64,000 nucleotides of DNA from Hawksworthiomyces lignivorus. Lineage: Eukaryota; Ascomycota; Sordariomycetes; Ophiostomatales; Ophiostomataceae. Location of the stretch: the NCBI GenBank assembly GCA_002917075.1, contig NTMA01000123.1, forward strand, positions 1 to 64,000. The letters are read 5' to 3'. Positions within the stretch are counted from its first letter, which is position 1. Each line of letters begins with the position of its first letter. The position numbers and the translations under genes were made by a program. Shown piece by piece: positions 1 to 12,105 of this stretch. Under the pieces are notes generated by a model. It did not search any database and had not been told where the DNA came from. It saw only the letters and a list, made by a program, of their open reading frames with translations.

Positions 1-506
1 GGTCCAGTTTTGTTTTTCTACACCCCCCTCCCTCCCCTCTCTTCCCTCCAAGCCTTTTTTTTCTTCTTTTACTTGAATACATACCCGTCTAGTCTGCCCA
101 CCCACACTAACTCACTAAGGGCTTGCCCACAAACTTGTTGGTTCGTTCATATAACACCCGCATCAGCAACTCCTCATACACTCTATTCATTCTTTTTCTC
201 TTGTTCCAATATCTGAATATAATACCCCTTCTTCTTCTCCTCCTCTTGTTACAAGTCATCTTCAATACAAACTTCAGATCTCTCAACCTCTTCAAACCTT
301 CCCGCTCGTTCAAACAAAAGAACTTTTTCACGATCTACTACAAGACTTTACTTCTTGTTCTTCTTCCTCTTCTTATATAGTGGGCCATTTCGACTTTGGT
401 TTATTTCATACTTTACATCTTTTTGCTCCCCCCCCCGCCCCGAGCATCAGCTTTCCTATAAGAAGAAAAAATAGAAGTCCAGCAACCGCCAGGCGCTCTC
501 GTCGCG
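1..506 (+). promoter_or_regulatory. Pyrimidine-rich leader upstream of the Myb gene
   Basis: The sequence is strongly C/T-rich on the + strand from about 20 to 440, with many CTT and CCTC runs, and becomes purine-rich just before the start codon at 507. Long CT tracts close upstream of the start are common in promoters and 5' leaders of filamentous fungi. The reading frame from 380 into the Myb gene begins with GTG, not ATG, so it is not a classical upstream ORF. I see no clear TATA box. The transcription start cannot be placed from sequence alone. Confidence 0.4.
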
Positions 507-1931
507 ATGGCCAGTTCAAAACATCGGAGAGGCCCGTGGGCAACCCACGAGGACGATCGTCTTCTTTACCTCATCTCTCAAGATCAGTCTCTCAACTGGG
601 TAAACATAGCTGCGAACTTGGAGACACGTACTGCCAAGCAGTGCCGTGAGAGATATCATCAGAATCTGAAGCAAGGTCTGAACCACGATCCCATCTCAGA
701 GAAGGAAGGCGAATATATTCTACAGAGCGTCTCCTCTCTCGGAAAGCGGTGGGCAGATATTGCTCGACAGCTACCAGGCCGCAGCGACAACGCGGTCAAG
801 AACTGGTGGAACGGTAACCAGAACCGCCGCAAGCGTGCTACCGTGCGTCGCAATGCAGCTGCCGCCGCCGCCGCCGCCAACAACACCAACGTAGGCGCCG
901 GTTCACCGAGCGCCTCAAACTCATCACTACAGCCTATGGCTATTCAGCGGCCACTTCCCCCGCCTCCACCTCCTCCAGCGCCATTTCATAGAAGGAGGAG
1001 CAGCATCCACGACCTCGCTGAAGCTGCTCTTGTTCTTCGCCAAGAGCGGCCAGTCGAGCATGGTCGCCAAGAATACAGCCGCCAGCAACTTGATTATGAG
1101 GCCCGCCAGTACCCCCATCAGCAGCAAGATCCGTCTCGCCAGATTACATCTCTTCCACCCTTGTCCACAACGCTTCTACACCCCTCCCCTCCTCAGCAGC
1201 ACCACAGACATGAGCACGGCCATGAGCAGAGCCATCCGGCAGCCCGAGAATCAGAGTACGCTAGCCATCAGCATTACTACCCCCAGCAACAGCCAGCATA
1301 CCAGGAGCCAGAACATCACCACCGCCACGCCGAGTATGAGTATCGCCCACAGAGCCAGCCCAGCCAGTTCAACAACGGATTGAATCTCATCCCAAGTGAT
1401 TACGCCTACTCACGGTCGTACCGCAAAGCATCCACTATCAGCGTTGCGGCATCTCCCAGCGCTGAATCAGTTGATCATGGCCCTGTGCCTTCTCTCATTT
1501 CTGACACTGGCTCTCCTTCTCTGCGTGGCTCGTCTTCGCATGTCTTCTCGTCACCAACTATTGAGTTGCCGATGCTCAATATGAGCGATTCACCCAGCGA
1601 CATGAGACCTACTCAGGGCAGCCAATCGTCGCCGAGTGCGACCTCGTCGCTTCCCAGCTTAGAGTCTATGACGCGTTCTTTGAGCGAACGCTCGAATGCG
1701 CCGTCTTGCCAGCCAACGCCCACTTCTGCGACCTTTCCGCCTTATGCGTTTGGTCGCCGCTTCTCGGCCGTCTCTGTGCCGTCTATGCATGAATGGCCGT
1801 CAAGACCGCTGACTCCCACGGAGGAGACAGCGGCACAGGCCATAATGAATCTGCCGAAGTTTGCGGACCTGGATTCGCAGACGGCGAAGGCTCCTAAGCC
1901 TCGTCTTGGTCTTTCTGATATCCTCAACTAA
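507..1931 (+). CDS. Two-repeat Myb DNA-binding transcription factor
   Basis: A single-exon frame of 474 residues. Two Myb/SANT repeats lie at the extreme N-terminus, about residues 6-54 and 58-110. The spaced aromatics are W11, W31 and Y50 in the first repeat and W82 and W101 in the second. The blocks KQCRERYHQNL and RSDNAVKNWWNG are the recognition-helix signatures of R2R3-type Myb proteins, so a nuclear sequence-specific DNA-binding role is well supported. The N-terminus resembles the fungal FlbD/RCA-1 developmental regulators, but I cannot show orthology. After the Myb region come a basic stretch with an alanine run, a proline run near residue 150, and a long Gln/His/Ser-rich tail that looks disordered. 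The tail ends in a short conserved-looking LGLSDILN. The start is the first ATG in frame, with context GTCGCGATGG. Confidence 0.88.
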   Translation: MASSKHRRGPWATHEDDRLLYLISQDQSLNWVNIAANLETRTAKQCRERYHQNLKQGLNHDPISEKEGEYILQSVSSLGKRWADIARQLPGRSDNAVKNWWNGNQNRRKRATVRRNAAAAAAAANNTNVGAGSPSASNSSLQPMAIQRPLPPPPPPPAPFHRRRSSIHDLAEAALVLRQERPVEHGRQEYSRQQLDYEARQYPHQQQDPSRQITSLPPLSTTLLHPSPPQQHHRHEHGHEQSHPAARESEYASHQHYYPQQQPAYQEPEHHHRHAEYEYRPQSQPSQFNNGLNLIPSDYAYSRSYRKASTISVAASPSAESVDHGPVPSLISDTGSPSLRGSSSHVFSSPTIELPMLNMSDSPSDMRPTQGSQSSPSATSSLPSLESMTRSLSERSNAPSCQPTPTSATFPPYAFGRRFSAVSVPSMHEWPSRPLTPTEETAAQAIMNLPKFADLDSQTAKAPKPRLGLSDILN

Positions 1932-4900
1932 AGGCAAATTTGTGTTATTTGAGTTCTACATTATTTTACGGTTCGGTTTTCTTTGGTTTACACTCGGCAG
2001 TATTTTTTCTTGGATTATTATATACCTTCCTGCCGAGTCTAAATGTTTGCTTTTTCATTGTTATATAGCTATGATGGTCAACAACAACAGCAACTACGTT
2101 TAGCCTTGCTTTGGGGGTTTTTGTTTATACGGTGTTCCATAGGGGATTTGCATAATATCCATGGCTTTGAACGAGCATGGTATGGTCTTGACAGCTATTA
2201 AGCGTCATGGTTGGGTGGGCGTCTAGGCTTTTCCTCTTTTCCTCTTATTTCGGGTTAGAAAAACTTGGTGTGGCATCACCGAGATGATACGCTTTACCTG
2301 GTCAGAAAATGGCATATTTTAAGCAGCTATTACTTCACCAGAAATTTTAATATTTATGACTTCATTTCATGTGTCCATCCTTCCTGAAGTTGACCGCCGC
2401 AAGATGCAATGATAGGTACCTCTCAGTTGTACTTCATTTGCACGGACAGAGCAGAGCAGAGTTCGTATTTCATAGGCCACTGACTATTTGACAGCGCCGT
2501 GGGTGTGTTGGTAGAAATGTTACAACTTCACAGCTGCTTAGCACGACTGCCAGCTCTTCTCACACCCTATATAATCTTACGTTTCTACAAGATGTGCTTT
2601 CCCCGCCCCCCTCTCACGTTGTTGAGCCACTATTGCCTTTGGTAGTGCATGTCTCCGACAGAGATTTCTTAGACTACGAAACGCTGGGCAACGCTTCATG
2701 GTGAGCAGGGCGGTATCCCATACCGTTCCCGTAGTGGCAGTTCAAGCGTACCGGAAGAAAGCAGAACAAAGGGTGGGGAAGGGATGACGATTCTACTACC
2801 AGAAAAAAAAATTCAATGAGGCGAAGGGAGAAGGTGTGTTGGGAGAGCGGTATCTGCGCACTACGACGTACAAATGATACAGAGAGTACTTCACCAGCGG
2901 AGAAACGGAAAGAGACAGCAAAAAACGAAATAGATCAGCGCAGCAAGAGGACTCCCAGCCTCGAGTTGACAGCACAGCAGAGGCTAACGCTGCACGCTTT
3001 GGCACCCGCAGCGGTAGAACGTGAATGGAGGAAGATGATGCGGGCAGACTGTGACATGGGTTCCCAACATCGGAGCAAGATACGGAGTACTTCTCTCCAG
3101 GCTTTTACTATCATGCACAGATAGGTCCGGCAGAGGACGTGGGGGGAGCTAGCCAGACGGAAATGCCAATAGTACTGGTTGAAAACATTGGTTATCGGGC
3201 ATGTTGCAAATCTTTTCGGTATAGCAGGGAGGGAACCCAAAAAAAAAAGAAAACAAGAACAGAGCGTTAGAAGGGATTCCCCTGTCGGTCGTTGATGCCA
3301 AAAAAGAAGACAAGATCGAGAAACGAACAACGTGAAAAAGCAACGAAAAAAGGGCCGTTTTGCGAGACTATTAGATTGCAAACAGTACTGCCGGGCAAGG
3401 GAAGCAGAAAAAGAAAGGTACCAGGAGAGGAGAGAAACTTTTTCTTCTGTCCCACCAGTGCCTAAAATTACACCTAGGAAGGCGGCAGAGAGGCATGTAG
3501 AGAGCAGGGAGTACGTGAGTTTGTAGACCCTCTTCTCTTTTCGGTGTTATTTTCTTTTTCTTTTCTGCTTTCTTTTTCTCTTTTTCATGTAAACTGTTTT
3601 CTCTTGGGTGCATCGTTGGTCCACTCTTTTGCCTCTTTCGGCCCCCCTGTGTTGCTTGTTATGTTTGGTATGTTGTGTTGCTTGTCGTGATCCCATCTTT
3701 GCCTGCTTGACTCTCCAAGTTTGTGACTCTCCAAGTTGAATCTGTACATAAAAATTAATTCTTCTTGGTAGGGCTACTGTCCCCTGTTTTCCTCCATCAT
3801 CTAATTCGATCTCATCTGTTGGCTAATGTTTGCGCCACTATTTTATCGTCTTTTCGAAATCAAGGTTACTGATATGATGCCCGAATGACGATAATCGCTC
3901 CATTTCCTCAATCCGGATCCCCCATAGAGAAAATGACACTTGATCTCAAATTTGTCTTTTCTTTCTTTTTCTTCCCCTTTTCTCTTTTTGTGTTTCTATA
4001 GATCTCTTTTGACGTCCCTTTAGTTTCATAAAAGACTTATCCATTCGTATAGATAAATAACGTTCTGTCAACTGCATTTGCAAGCCCAAGGTGCTTCTGG
4101 GAATATAATTGGAGTCTAGAATCTATTAGCACATGTGTAGGGAGTAGTACAGTTCCGTATACAAGTATTATTATAGCAGTTACATAAGATACCGCTTAAC
4201 CGCCCCGCTACGCACGCACAAACGTGGTAGCGGGAGATGCTCGTCCCAACGACTGGGATATGGGAAGCTCAGGCGGCTTGGGCTCTGAAGGGAAATCTTC
4301 CGTGCGGGAATATTTGCTTCTTGGTGTGGGCGTGTGCCCCAGACTCGCACAGAGCATAATAATAGCATTGTGCCAGAGCGATAAACCCCGTTATAGGCAT
4401 AATCCAAAGTAGCTTTGTTGATAGCTTGCCGCGGCGGGCTCGCAAGCTTTGGAGCAACGCACGCTCCCTCGTTGATGTCTTGACCTCGATGATCCACACG
4501 CCTACTTCCCCTGCCCTCCCAGCCCCCTGTCACCTCTGTTTTTTCTTTCTTTTGTCTGCGAGCGGCTAGGGTCCACAGTGTTCGGCGACCACTTGATTAT
4601 TTTGTCCTCAGATGGGAAAGTTTCACTGAAGATTTCTCGGTGTGCTTATATTGAAAAGTGATCCGTGCTCACACATATGAGCAGACGAGAAGAAATTCAC
4701 ACCCTCCTGACACAAAGTCAATCTATACGCAATTAGCAAGAGCTGCAAGAGCAATATGATGGCTTGCGTCACATTCTATGTATTGCTTTCCAAAAAGCTC
4801 TGCCGCAGGCCTCCTTGGCTGGGCTGTCTGCAGTAGAGGTTCGTCCAAAAGACAGCTCGTGATCTCTTTTTGTTGATTTTCGGAAAAAAAAAAAATCGAG

Positions 4901-7900
4901 CTGATAGTGCTCCGTATTGATCCCAAATTGGTTCCTTGCTCTTTTTGTACTAAATCAGAGCATCAGCGCAGCTAAATGCAGGGGCTCCTTCTTGTCTCTC
5001 TTCTGTCCCAGCTATTTGCCTTTCTTATGTAGCTCACCTTTTGAGCTTTTTGTTGAGGTCGTCCTTAGCGCCCTATGGTGGCAGATACATCGCTGACCTG
5101 AAAGCCTCATTAAATGTCACACGCCAATTTCTACATCCTCTTCACTCGTTGTTTTGGCTCTGGGCCAGAGTGCTCTTCGGCACTTTTTGTTTTGGTACAG
5201 CGTGCCATTGTATTTGAAGGCCCTACCTTTCCCTCTATCCCGTGTCCGTTCTGAAGGAATACATCCAATTCCTTTGTTCGGAGCTTTCAAGCCTCTGTAT
5301 TTTTCATCCAAAGGGAAGAGAGATCCTCACTTGAGATCTTCATTTCGAGGACACTGCCGTGTGCTTTGTGCGATGCTTTGACTTTGCACAACCTCTCCTG
5401 CATACGGAACATCGGTTTGCATACCGTTTTGTTCCCATTACGCTTGGGGTCACATTCGGTGTTTCTTGCGTTTTGGGCGGCTGGCCGTTGATCAACGTCG
5501 CGCGCGCCCAATGCCATGTCTTCTCCTCCGGATTCGCAATTCCTATTTGCACGAATGCATGGACGTTTGGCAATGTTACTTGGTGCGCTGCAACACTGGA
5601 AAGTGCGAAATGAGAACACGATGCAGCACATCAATACATTGAGCAGCACAACATGCCATACGAGAGTTTGTGAGGTTAATTAATTGCATGAGGCCCTTCT
5701 TTATTGCTCTTTGGAGCACGTTACATGGCTTTTCGCCTCTGCCTTTTCTTCCCTGGTTCTCTTGAGCGGGTCATTCCGCTCCCCCCCCCCCATGCTACCG
5801 CTTGCCAACGGTGATTTTCTTAGATATATCCACACTCATGCTCGTACGAGTACGCTATCCGGAATAATAGGCTAATAGTCCAAATCAAGAAAACGACTTC
5901 CGCTAGAATCCACCTTTCATCCAATATTCTTCTGTCCCTTGTCCTGTTTTGGCGCAGTGGCTGGCATTGTTCCTGCTGCCTTATTGCTTCCTCCAATGGT
6001 CTTCAAACCCAAGGACAAAAAGCATGGTACTAGGAACGGATCGTAGTCTTGTTATCATAGCTCTCGCCCTCTTTAGAGGAAGGGGGGGCTTGCAACTGGC
6101 AGGGGAGTCACCTCAAACAGCGCTCAGTGATGTATGGCATACATACGTCTGTGCAATAATACGTACTGCCCTCGAACTACCAACGTGCAAGATACAGGGG
6201 AAGCGCTTATTGAAGAAAAGAAAGCGAAATAAAGTGAATGAGCCAAACTCCGAAGCAAAGGCCCAGCCAGGGCGATCAGCTGCTAGCAGTCTTCGAGAAC
6301 CCGCCACCTCCTATTTCTTTGACAGATTTTCATTGCTAGCCGCCTATATTGCATGCTGAAATCGTCACTCCACTCTTCCTTAGAGGGACGGGGGAGGCAT
6401 CTCTTACAATTCTCCTACGGGGAGCGGCGGGTTTTCGATGGCTTTGTCTAATTCACATGTGTACTCGGGGCATATTGTCCGTGCACTCTGTCCCAAAAGT
6501 GTCGTAGTCGATGCTACCCTGCTCCGAATGGCCGAAACTTTCGTTCTACGCACCGAGGGAGTGCCGCCTGCAAGAACAGCAAATTTGCAGACTCACAGAT
6601 ACTGCGTCGTATTGACTTCGTATATGGGTCTATGAAAGAAAAAGCTGATAGAAATTTGGCCTCTTGGCAGCTTGCGCACAGAAAAATGAAAGAGGTTGAG
6701 GCAGGCGTCGGCCGTTCTTCGCATAATCTTCTTTCGATTATTCTCTTTTCGCCATGCTCAGCTTCCATCGACGGATGTTTTCTATTAGAGTGATCGTCAT
6801 CGGCCAGATTCTTATGACGTTCCACAGTCTGCCAAGGATGAAAAAAATATACAGGAAATCTTAATCTCTACGTTCTTCGCGCCAAGCAACATCTTCGTGC
6901 GCTCGGTGTAATGGTACGAGTTACAATGATGTAGACGGTCAGCTACAAAGCAAAGTTGCTCACTATTAGCTCCTTTGCCCCCCTGTCGCTGTCTTTTGGT
7001 CTGTGTTTTTCTACTTCGTGTTACCCAACCCAAGTACCCGAGATGTCAATTTCGTACCTTACATTGTCACCGAAGATCGTTGGTATCTACTCCAGCCATC
7101 GCATTCAGTTTCCATGTCACAAACGTCAAAAAAATGTGATTCAGAACTGCGACGGGATCGTATGTCTTTTTCAAATATAGAGAATCGTATTCGTGATATA
7201 CATGTAAAAGGACCGTCTTCGCAGGTCGAAATAAAAAGACGAGGAAAATAAACGGCGGATCGACAGCACTAGTGGCTATAAGACTTAGAGGGTTTCCCTT
7301 TCAGTCATCTCCAGGTCTCTCTTCGAATCAGCTTTGCTCAAAATGGCTTTGTCCACTTTTATCGTTGCCGTTTTTGGACAAACTCAGTAACCCGCCGACC
7401 TCTAATCTTTGACTACAGGCTTTTGAGAAGAAATAATTTGAAATAGCACCGGCGATCTCAGCCATTGATGGAAGTGTACTTGACGACTTGATCTCTTCTT
7501 TTTCAAAAGCGTGTAGAAGTGCGGGGTGTCATGGATGGCCTTATCAAGATGCATAGTAATTGTGATCGATTCCTAATGTGTCTTTTCTCTCGAAGCTCTG
7601 CTCACCAAGACTAAGGCGGACTATAGCTGAGAAGAAAGCACACAATCAGCAACAGAGCTGCTGTAGTCTGCTGAAATTCCACTGCCTCTCTCTTCAGTCT
7701 CGTATTTTATCTGCAGTCCGAAGGGAATAAGCACCACAGCAAATGCTCCTGGCCTATGTTCAATGCTAACGACAGGTCATATATGCTATGCCTCTCAGAG
7801 TAAAAGCTAACTGAAAGCAAGACATCATCTCATCATAAGCTACTCTCTTTGAGGCATGTCTGTGCTATTTAAATAGCAATTAGTTAATCCGTAATTTTGC

Positions 7901-10900
7901 CACGAATCTCCGCGTTCCGCCTTGACATTGCTCTGAAATGAGACGGCCAGAGCGATCTTCTGCATCTAAACGTCGTCTGGCTAATCGGTGTCAAGGCTTT
8001 CTTGCTCTAATCCTAATTTCCTCTCTCGCCCCCAATACGACTTCATATGTATCTCTTGCTGTTTTATTAGTGTTGCTTTATTGTGTATGCTTCCTGCAGA
8101 AGCCAAATTCTTGAAAGGTATTGCACCGCAGACATGTGCAATATTGTGTTCACATGTATTAACTTGGTTCTGACAGGCCATCAAATGGGATACATGACCG
8201 TGACACTTCTTTTTTATGACCTGTCTGTACAATGGATAACGGAAATCATCAACATGTAGAGGCCAACCAAGGGAGGACCATGACAGACAGTGCCACAAAA
8301 TGGCGAATTGCAGTCTAGACGTAATACCGTTGGCGTTGGTAAAAGAAGAAGCAGAGTCAAAACGAGAGAGGGTCCCACTCACGAGCAATTCGCCATAAAA
8401 AATTTTCTACGCTTTACAAAGAAGTATATTGAGAATAAACTAAAGGGATGTGTGTGAGATGCCATTCAAGAAAAAAACTATAAACTGCGGCAATTGTTCT
8501 TCGCCTTCTTCTGCAGTCTCGTGTTGGTTGGTCTCACAACTGTTGGCCAGGGAGAAAAGCTGAGAGCTGCATTGAACGATTATTAGCAAACCTGTTTTGG
8601 AAGGCACATTTCTTTCCCCTCTTCTAATCCTTTGCATAACTGCATATGCTGACTCTTCGTTTAAACGTTTTTTTTTTTTTTTTTTGTTGGTTCTCTTCGC
8701 TTATAGCAACATCGAAGCCTCACCTATCTACAAGGCCCTACAGTGTGTGAGGCAAGTAGATACAAGGAAGGCACATAACAGCGGAAGTATCATACAAAAA
8801 GAGGAAAAGAGAAGGAAGAGGAGGCCCTATCAAATGGGACGTAGCATTCATGTTTGCTGATTCCAGCTTCCCAAAAGCAAGAGCAGCTGGCTGCCCTTAC
8901 TGTTGACTTTGAAGCGCTGGTAGAGACCGGAAAGTAATCAAACCTGGAGACTCCACCGTGCACTGGAGCTCAATGAAAGCGTGATCTGGGAGAAGCAATT
9001 TTGTCTTCATGTATAACATTCATGTCACAATCTTACATATTCCATAACACCCCTTCCTTAGCCGTAGCTTTGTAGAGAGGCTGCTTCTCGACATGGAATG
9101 ACCAACTTCACGACTGAACACACTGACCTGTCCAACATATCCATTTGGAACTGTGTTGATATTCATCACAAGTATAAAATGGCGATGATTTTATGGTGTT
9201 TTCTCGGCGCTTTTGAATTTTCTTAGAAAAAAATTTCATGATCGCTATTGAAGCCTTCGAGTATCTTGCCCCTTAAATCTCGATTATGTGTAAGTAGCTC
9301 ATGCCGTACGCTTTCATACGTTTCGTCTACTATTTCTCAAGCAACAGTGAAGGCACTTATCAAGCAGCAGTTAGGCTTTCTGCTTGTCACCCCAAATTTC
9401 CACGTTATCTGGGGCAACTTCATTGAACTCCACCGCTGATGTGGTTGTCAAGTGATACGACCTATGATCCCCTTGTGATGTTGACATTCTCTGGGACAAA
9501 CTGTCGAGTTTCTAGCTTGAAATTCATTATTTGTCAGTCGTTGAAAAACAAACGGCATCTAACCGCGTTGATCACCGGCTTCTTAACCAAACGGCGCTTT
9601 CTAAAAGCAATCCAGTGGGGATTTAAATATAAGCCAACACGAAGGAAGTGAACGATCGACTCAAAACATGCATTATACAGAGCATAAACTCAAATAAAAT
9701 TTAGATGACTAAACATAGCTCCACGTGATATTTCATACACATTGCCTCCTACCTGGATCAAAATACAGCACTAATATCGTCACAAAAGCATTCAGAAATA
9801 GCAAAAATTACTGCAAATTACCATACAAATTTGGTTCCTCCGTAATGTCCTACTATGGCAGTTGCCATGTCCCTAGAATTTCCTACAACCTGGCATCTAC
9901 TAACTCTACACGTGCCTCCACCGCTTGCATCTCTGTCCGAGCTTCTGCGGCAACGGCCCGGTGTCACGAAGTGCGCTGGCACAAAGGTGATATACGCTAG
10001 GGTCAGGGATTCAAGCACTGGCTGCTTTAATAGCGATCTTTTTGTCGTATAGCACAGTGGTAAACCCTCACGCCGCCGTAACATAGGCATAAAAGACTCC
10101 AAGTCTACCCGATCCTTCCTTATTCGACCGACTAATAACAAAGGCACAACCGCGAGGCGCCGCCTACTGATTAATTAATTGAAGGAGGGCTTCTCTTAAT
10201 TCGTATACGGCTTCGGGAGGCAGGGAGGGAGGAGGCCATTTTGTTGAGGCTTTTGTGACGATCTTGGTGATATTAGTGAAACTAGTGATGTATTTGATCC
10301 AGGTAGGAGGCATGTGTATGAAATATCACGTAGAGCGAGGTTTAGTCGTCTCTTTTATATGCACGCATGTGTGCATCTATTGGGGGCCGTATTAATAGAA
10401 TTTTACCGTTGCAAATAGTGGGCGCTATTGCCGTACTGTTTCCTATTGCGCATCTAGACAATTGGCTACATGAACCTTTTTTCTCATCCACGTTCAATGC
10501 CACTGAGAAAAACAGACCTTGAACCTCGTACGACTGGTGCTCGATAGCCGCCGAGAGGCGGCCGCTGCAGTCTTTGGCGTTACCTTTGTCATTCCTCTCA
10601 CTTCTCTATCTTTCGCTCCGCTTTCACGGACGCAGAATCTGGCTTTTACTTTTGAACACAGCGAGACTCGGCAGTTACGGATAACGAGATCTCTCAGCCT
10701 CGAGGAGCCTTTCGGCTGGACCTGGCCAGCTACTATTTGCAAGTCTGGCTCGAGTCCCTAGACACGCGCGAACAAGTCATCGTCGCGCTCCTCGAAACAA
10801 TGCCGCCCACGCTCTCCACACAAGGCGTTGCAAGCGCGCCGGCATCTCACTCAGTAAAGAAGAGGAAGAGGTCGCTTGCGACCTCTTCTGACATGGACGA

Positions 10901-12105
10901 GACTGGGCCCCCTGGTAGCAGCAGGTCGTCTGTAACAAAGAGCCTTGTGGATCTTCCCCGTCTCGCTCTCAATATATCTCGTCTAGTTGTCTTGGTATGT
11001 CTGGCAACATGTTGTGAATCTTCGAGGTCCAGCACAGGATCCAGGCGAGTTCTTCTTTCCTTTAATTATTCACTCACATCTGTTGACGACGTTACACTAC
11101 GACAGAGGCCATAGCCCTCTTGCGGAGTAGAGCGGTCTCAGCTTTGATAATTGTGCATGAAAGTGCGTATTCAAGTTGCCCGACTTCTAGCTTCAAGTGT
11201 TCTGCTCGGCCGATCCATTCTTTACTGAGGTTAGTTGAATTGCGCAAGGTGCTGCTCATGTGCGGCTTCGGCCTCTTTGGCTTAAGATTCGGTGTGATCA
11301 ATTGCATCCAAGTGGAAACCGCGATGGCAAGTCTCCAATCTCCTGTCTTCATTTTTCGTTTGATAGAGTTTATACATTGCTCCCATCGCTAGTAAATAAA
11401 CACCGCAGAATGGCGAACAAAAAAACATCGTGAAGCAGCATAACCTAGCATGTTTTCTTGCATATCGATTTGAAGACATATAAGAATAAATACCAAGAAA
11501 GTTACGAAGCAGCCCAAGATGGCTTCTAAAACACCTACCACGTGGAGAATAAAAATTGAGAAGCGGAAGAAAAGAAACCAATTGTGTTTCCATCATCATC
11601 ATTCATGAAGACCAAGACAACAGCCAGCACTGCTATCATAATAAATACAACGCCAAAGAAAATGCCACAGCTAAAACATCCGCGGCTGTTATTGACATGG
11701 CTTCTTGATAAAAATCATCAAAAGGAATAAGTCAACGCCTGCTGCCTTTCCATACTGTACTTGGCAACCAGAAAGCCATGAGCCGTCGTCCTCGAAAGAC
11801 GCAGCTGAAAAAAAGTAGTCGTTTTTATCCTCTGATTACAAAATATTGCTTCCTTGTTTCTTCAAACGCCAAAATGAAACACTCCAAGATTGCCTTTCCG
11901 ACCCATAATAACAAAGTATTTCTGTGTGCCTAAGGCACCGTCGTGCTGATTGACGCCAGTAGTCCTAATTCATGCTACCAAAAAAAGGGAAAAGATGAAA
12001 ATGAAGGAAGTAAGTCACGCTCCAAATATCAAAAGGGGTAGTCGCTGAGAAGACAGCTATCGGTTATTGTGAAAGTGAAATGAAGAGACCACCGATTGGG
12101 AGCCC
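1932..12105. other. 10-kb gene-poor interval between convergent genes
   Basis: This stretch separates the 3' ends of the Myb gene and the OGT-like gene, so neither needs a promoter here. Every open frame I read in it is under about 150 codons, has no recognisable domain, and lacks convincing splice-linked continuations. Composition is mixed, with T-runs (about 8669-8685), a C-run near 5782-5792 and purine-rich patches at 2800-3500. An inverted repeat is annotated separately at 9704-10350. I found no tRNA or rRNA. Long non-coding RNAs, decayed mobile DNA or a fast-evolving gene with small exons remain possible. Confidence 0.5.
9704..10350. repeat. Diverged inverted repeat (foldback or MITE-like)
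   Basis: The left arm at 9704-9789 matches the reverse complement of the right arm at 10249-10350. The core (left about 9722-9769) is close to perfect: a 19-base and an 18-base block are identical, separated by one-base indels. The right arm carries about 18 extra bases near 10263-10286. The outer edges are weaker but both include GA(T/C)GACTAAAC. The spacer of about 460 bp contains no recognisable gene. The arrangement suggests a foldback element or MITE, or a transcript able to form a long hairpin. I see no clear target-site duplication, so the true ends are uncertain. Confidence 0.6.

Noticed and set aside
380..649. Open frame overlapping the Myb start, as an upstream ORF
   Set aside because: It begins with GTG rather than ATG, and its sequence past 507 is the Myb gene read in another frame.
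2935..3381. 148-codon open frame on the minus strand in the desert
   Set aside because: It has no domain, uses biased codons from an A/G-rich stretch, and no splice partners extend it.
10040..10120. tRNA-like A-box (AGCACAGTGG) in the inverted-repeat spacer
   Set aside because: No matching B-box at the right distance, and the anticodon and acceptor stems do not pair.
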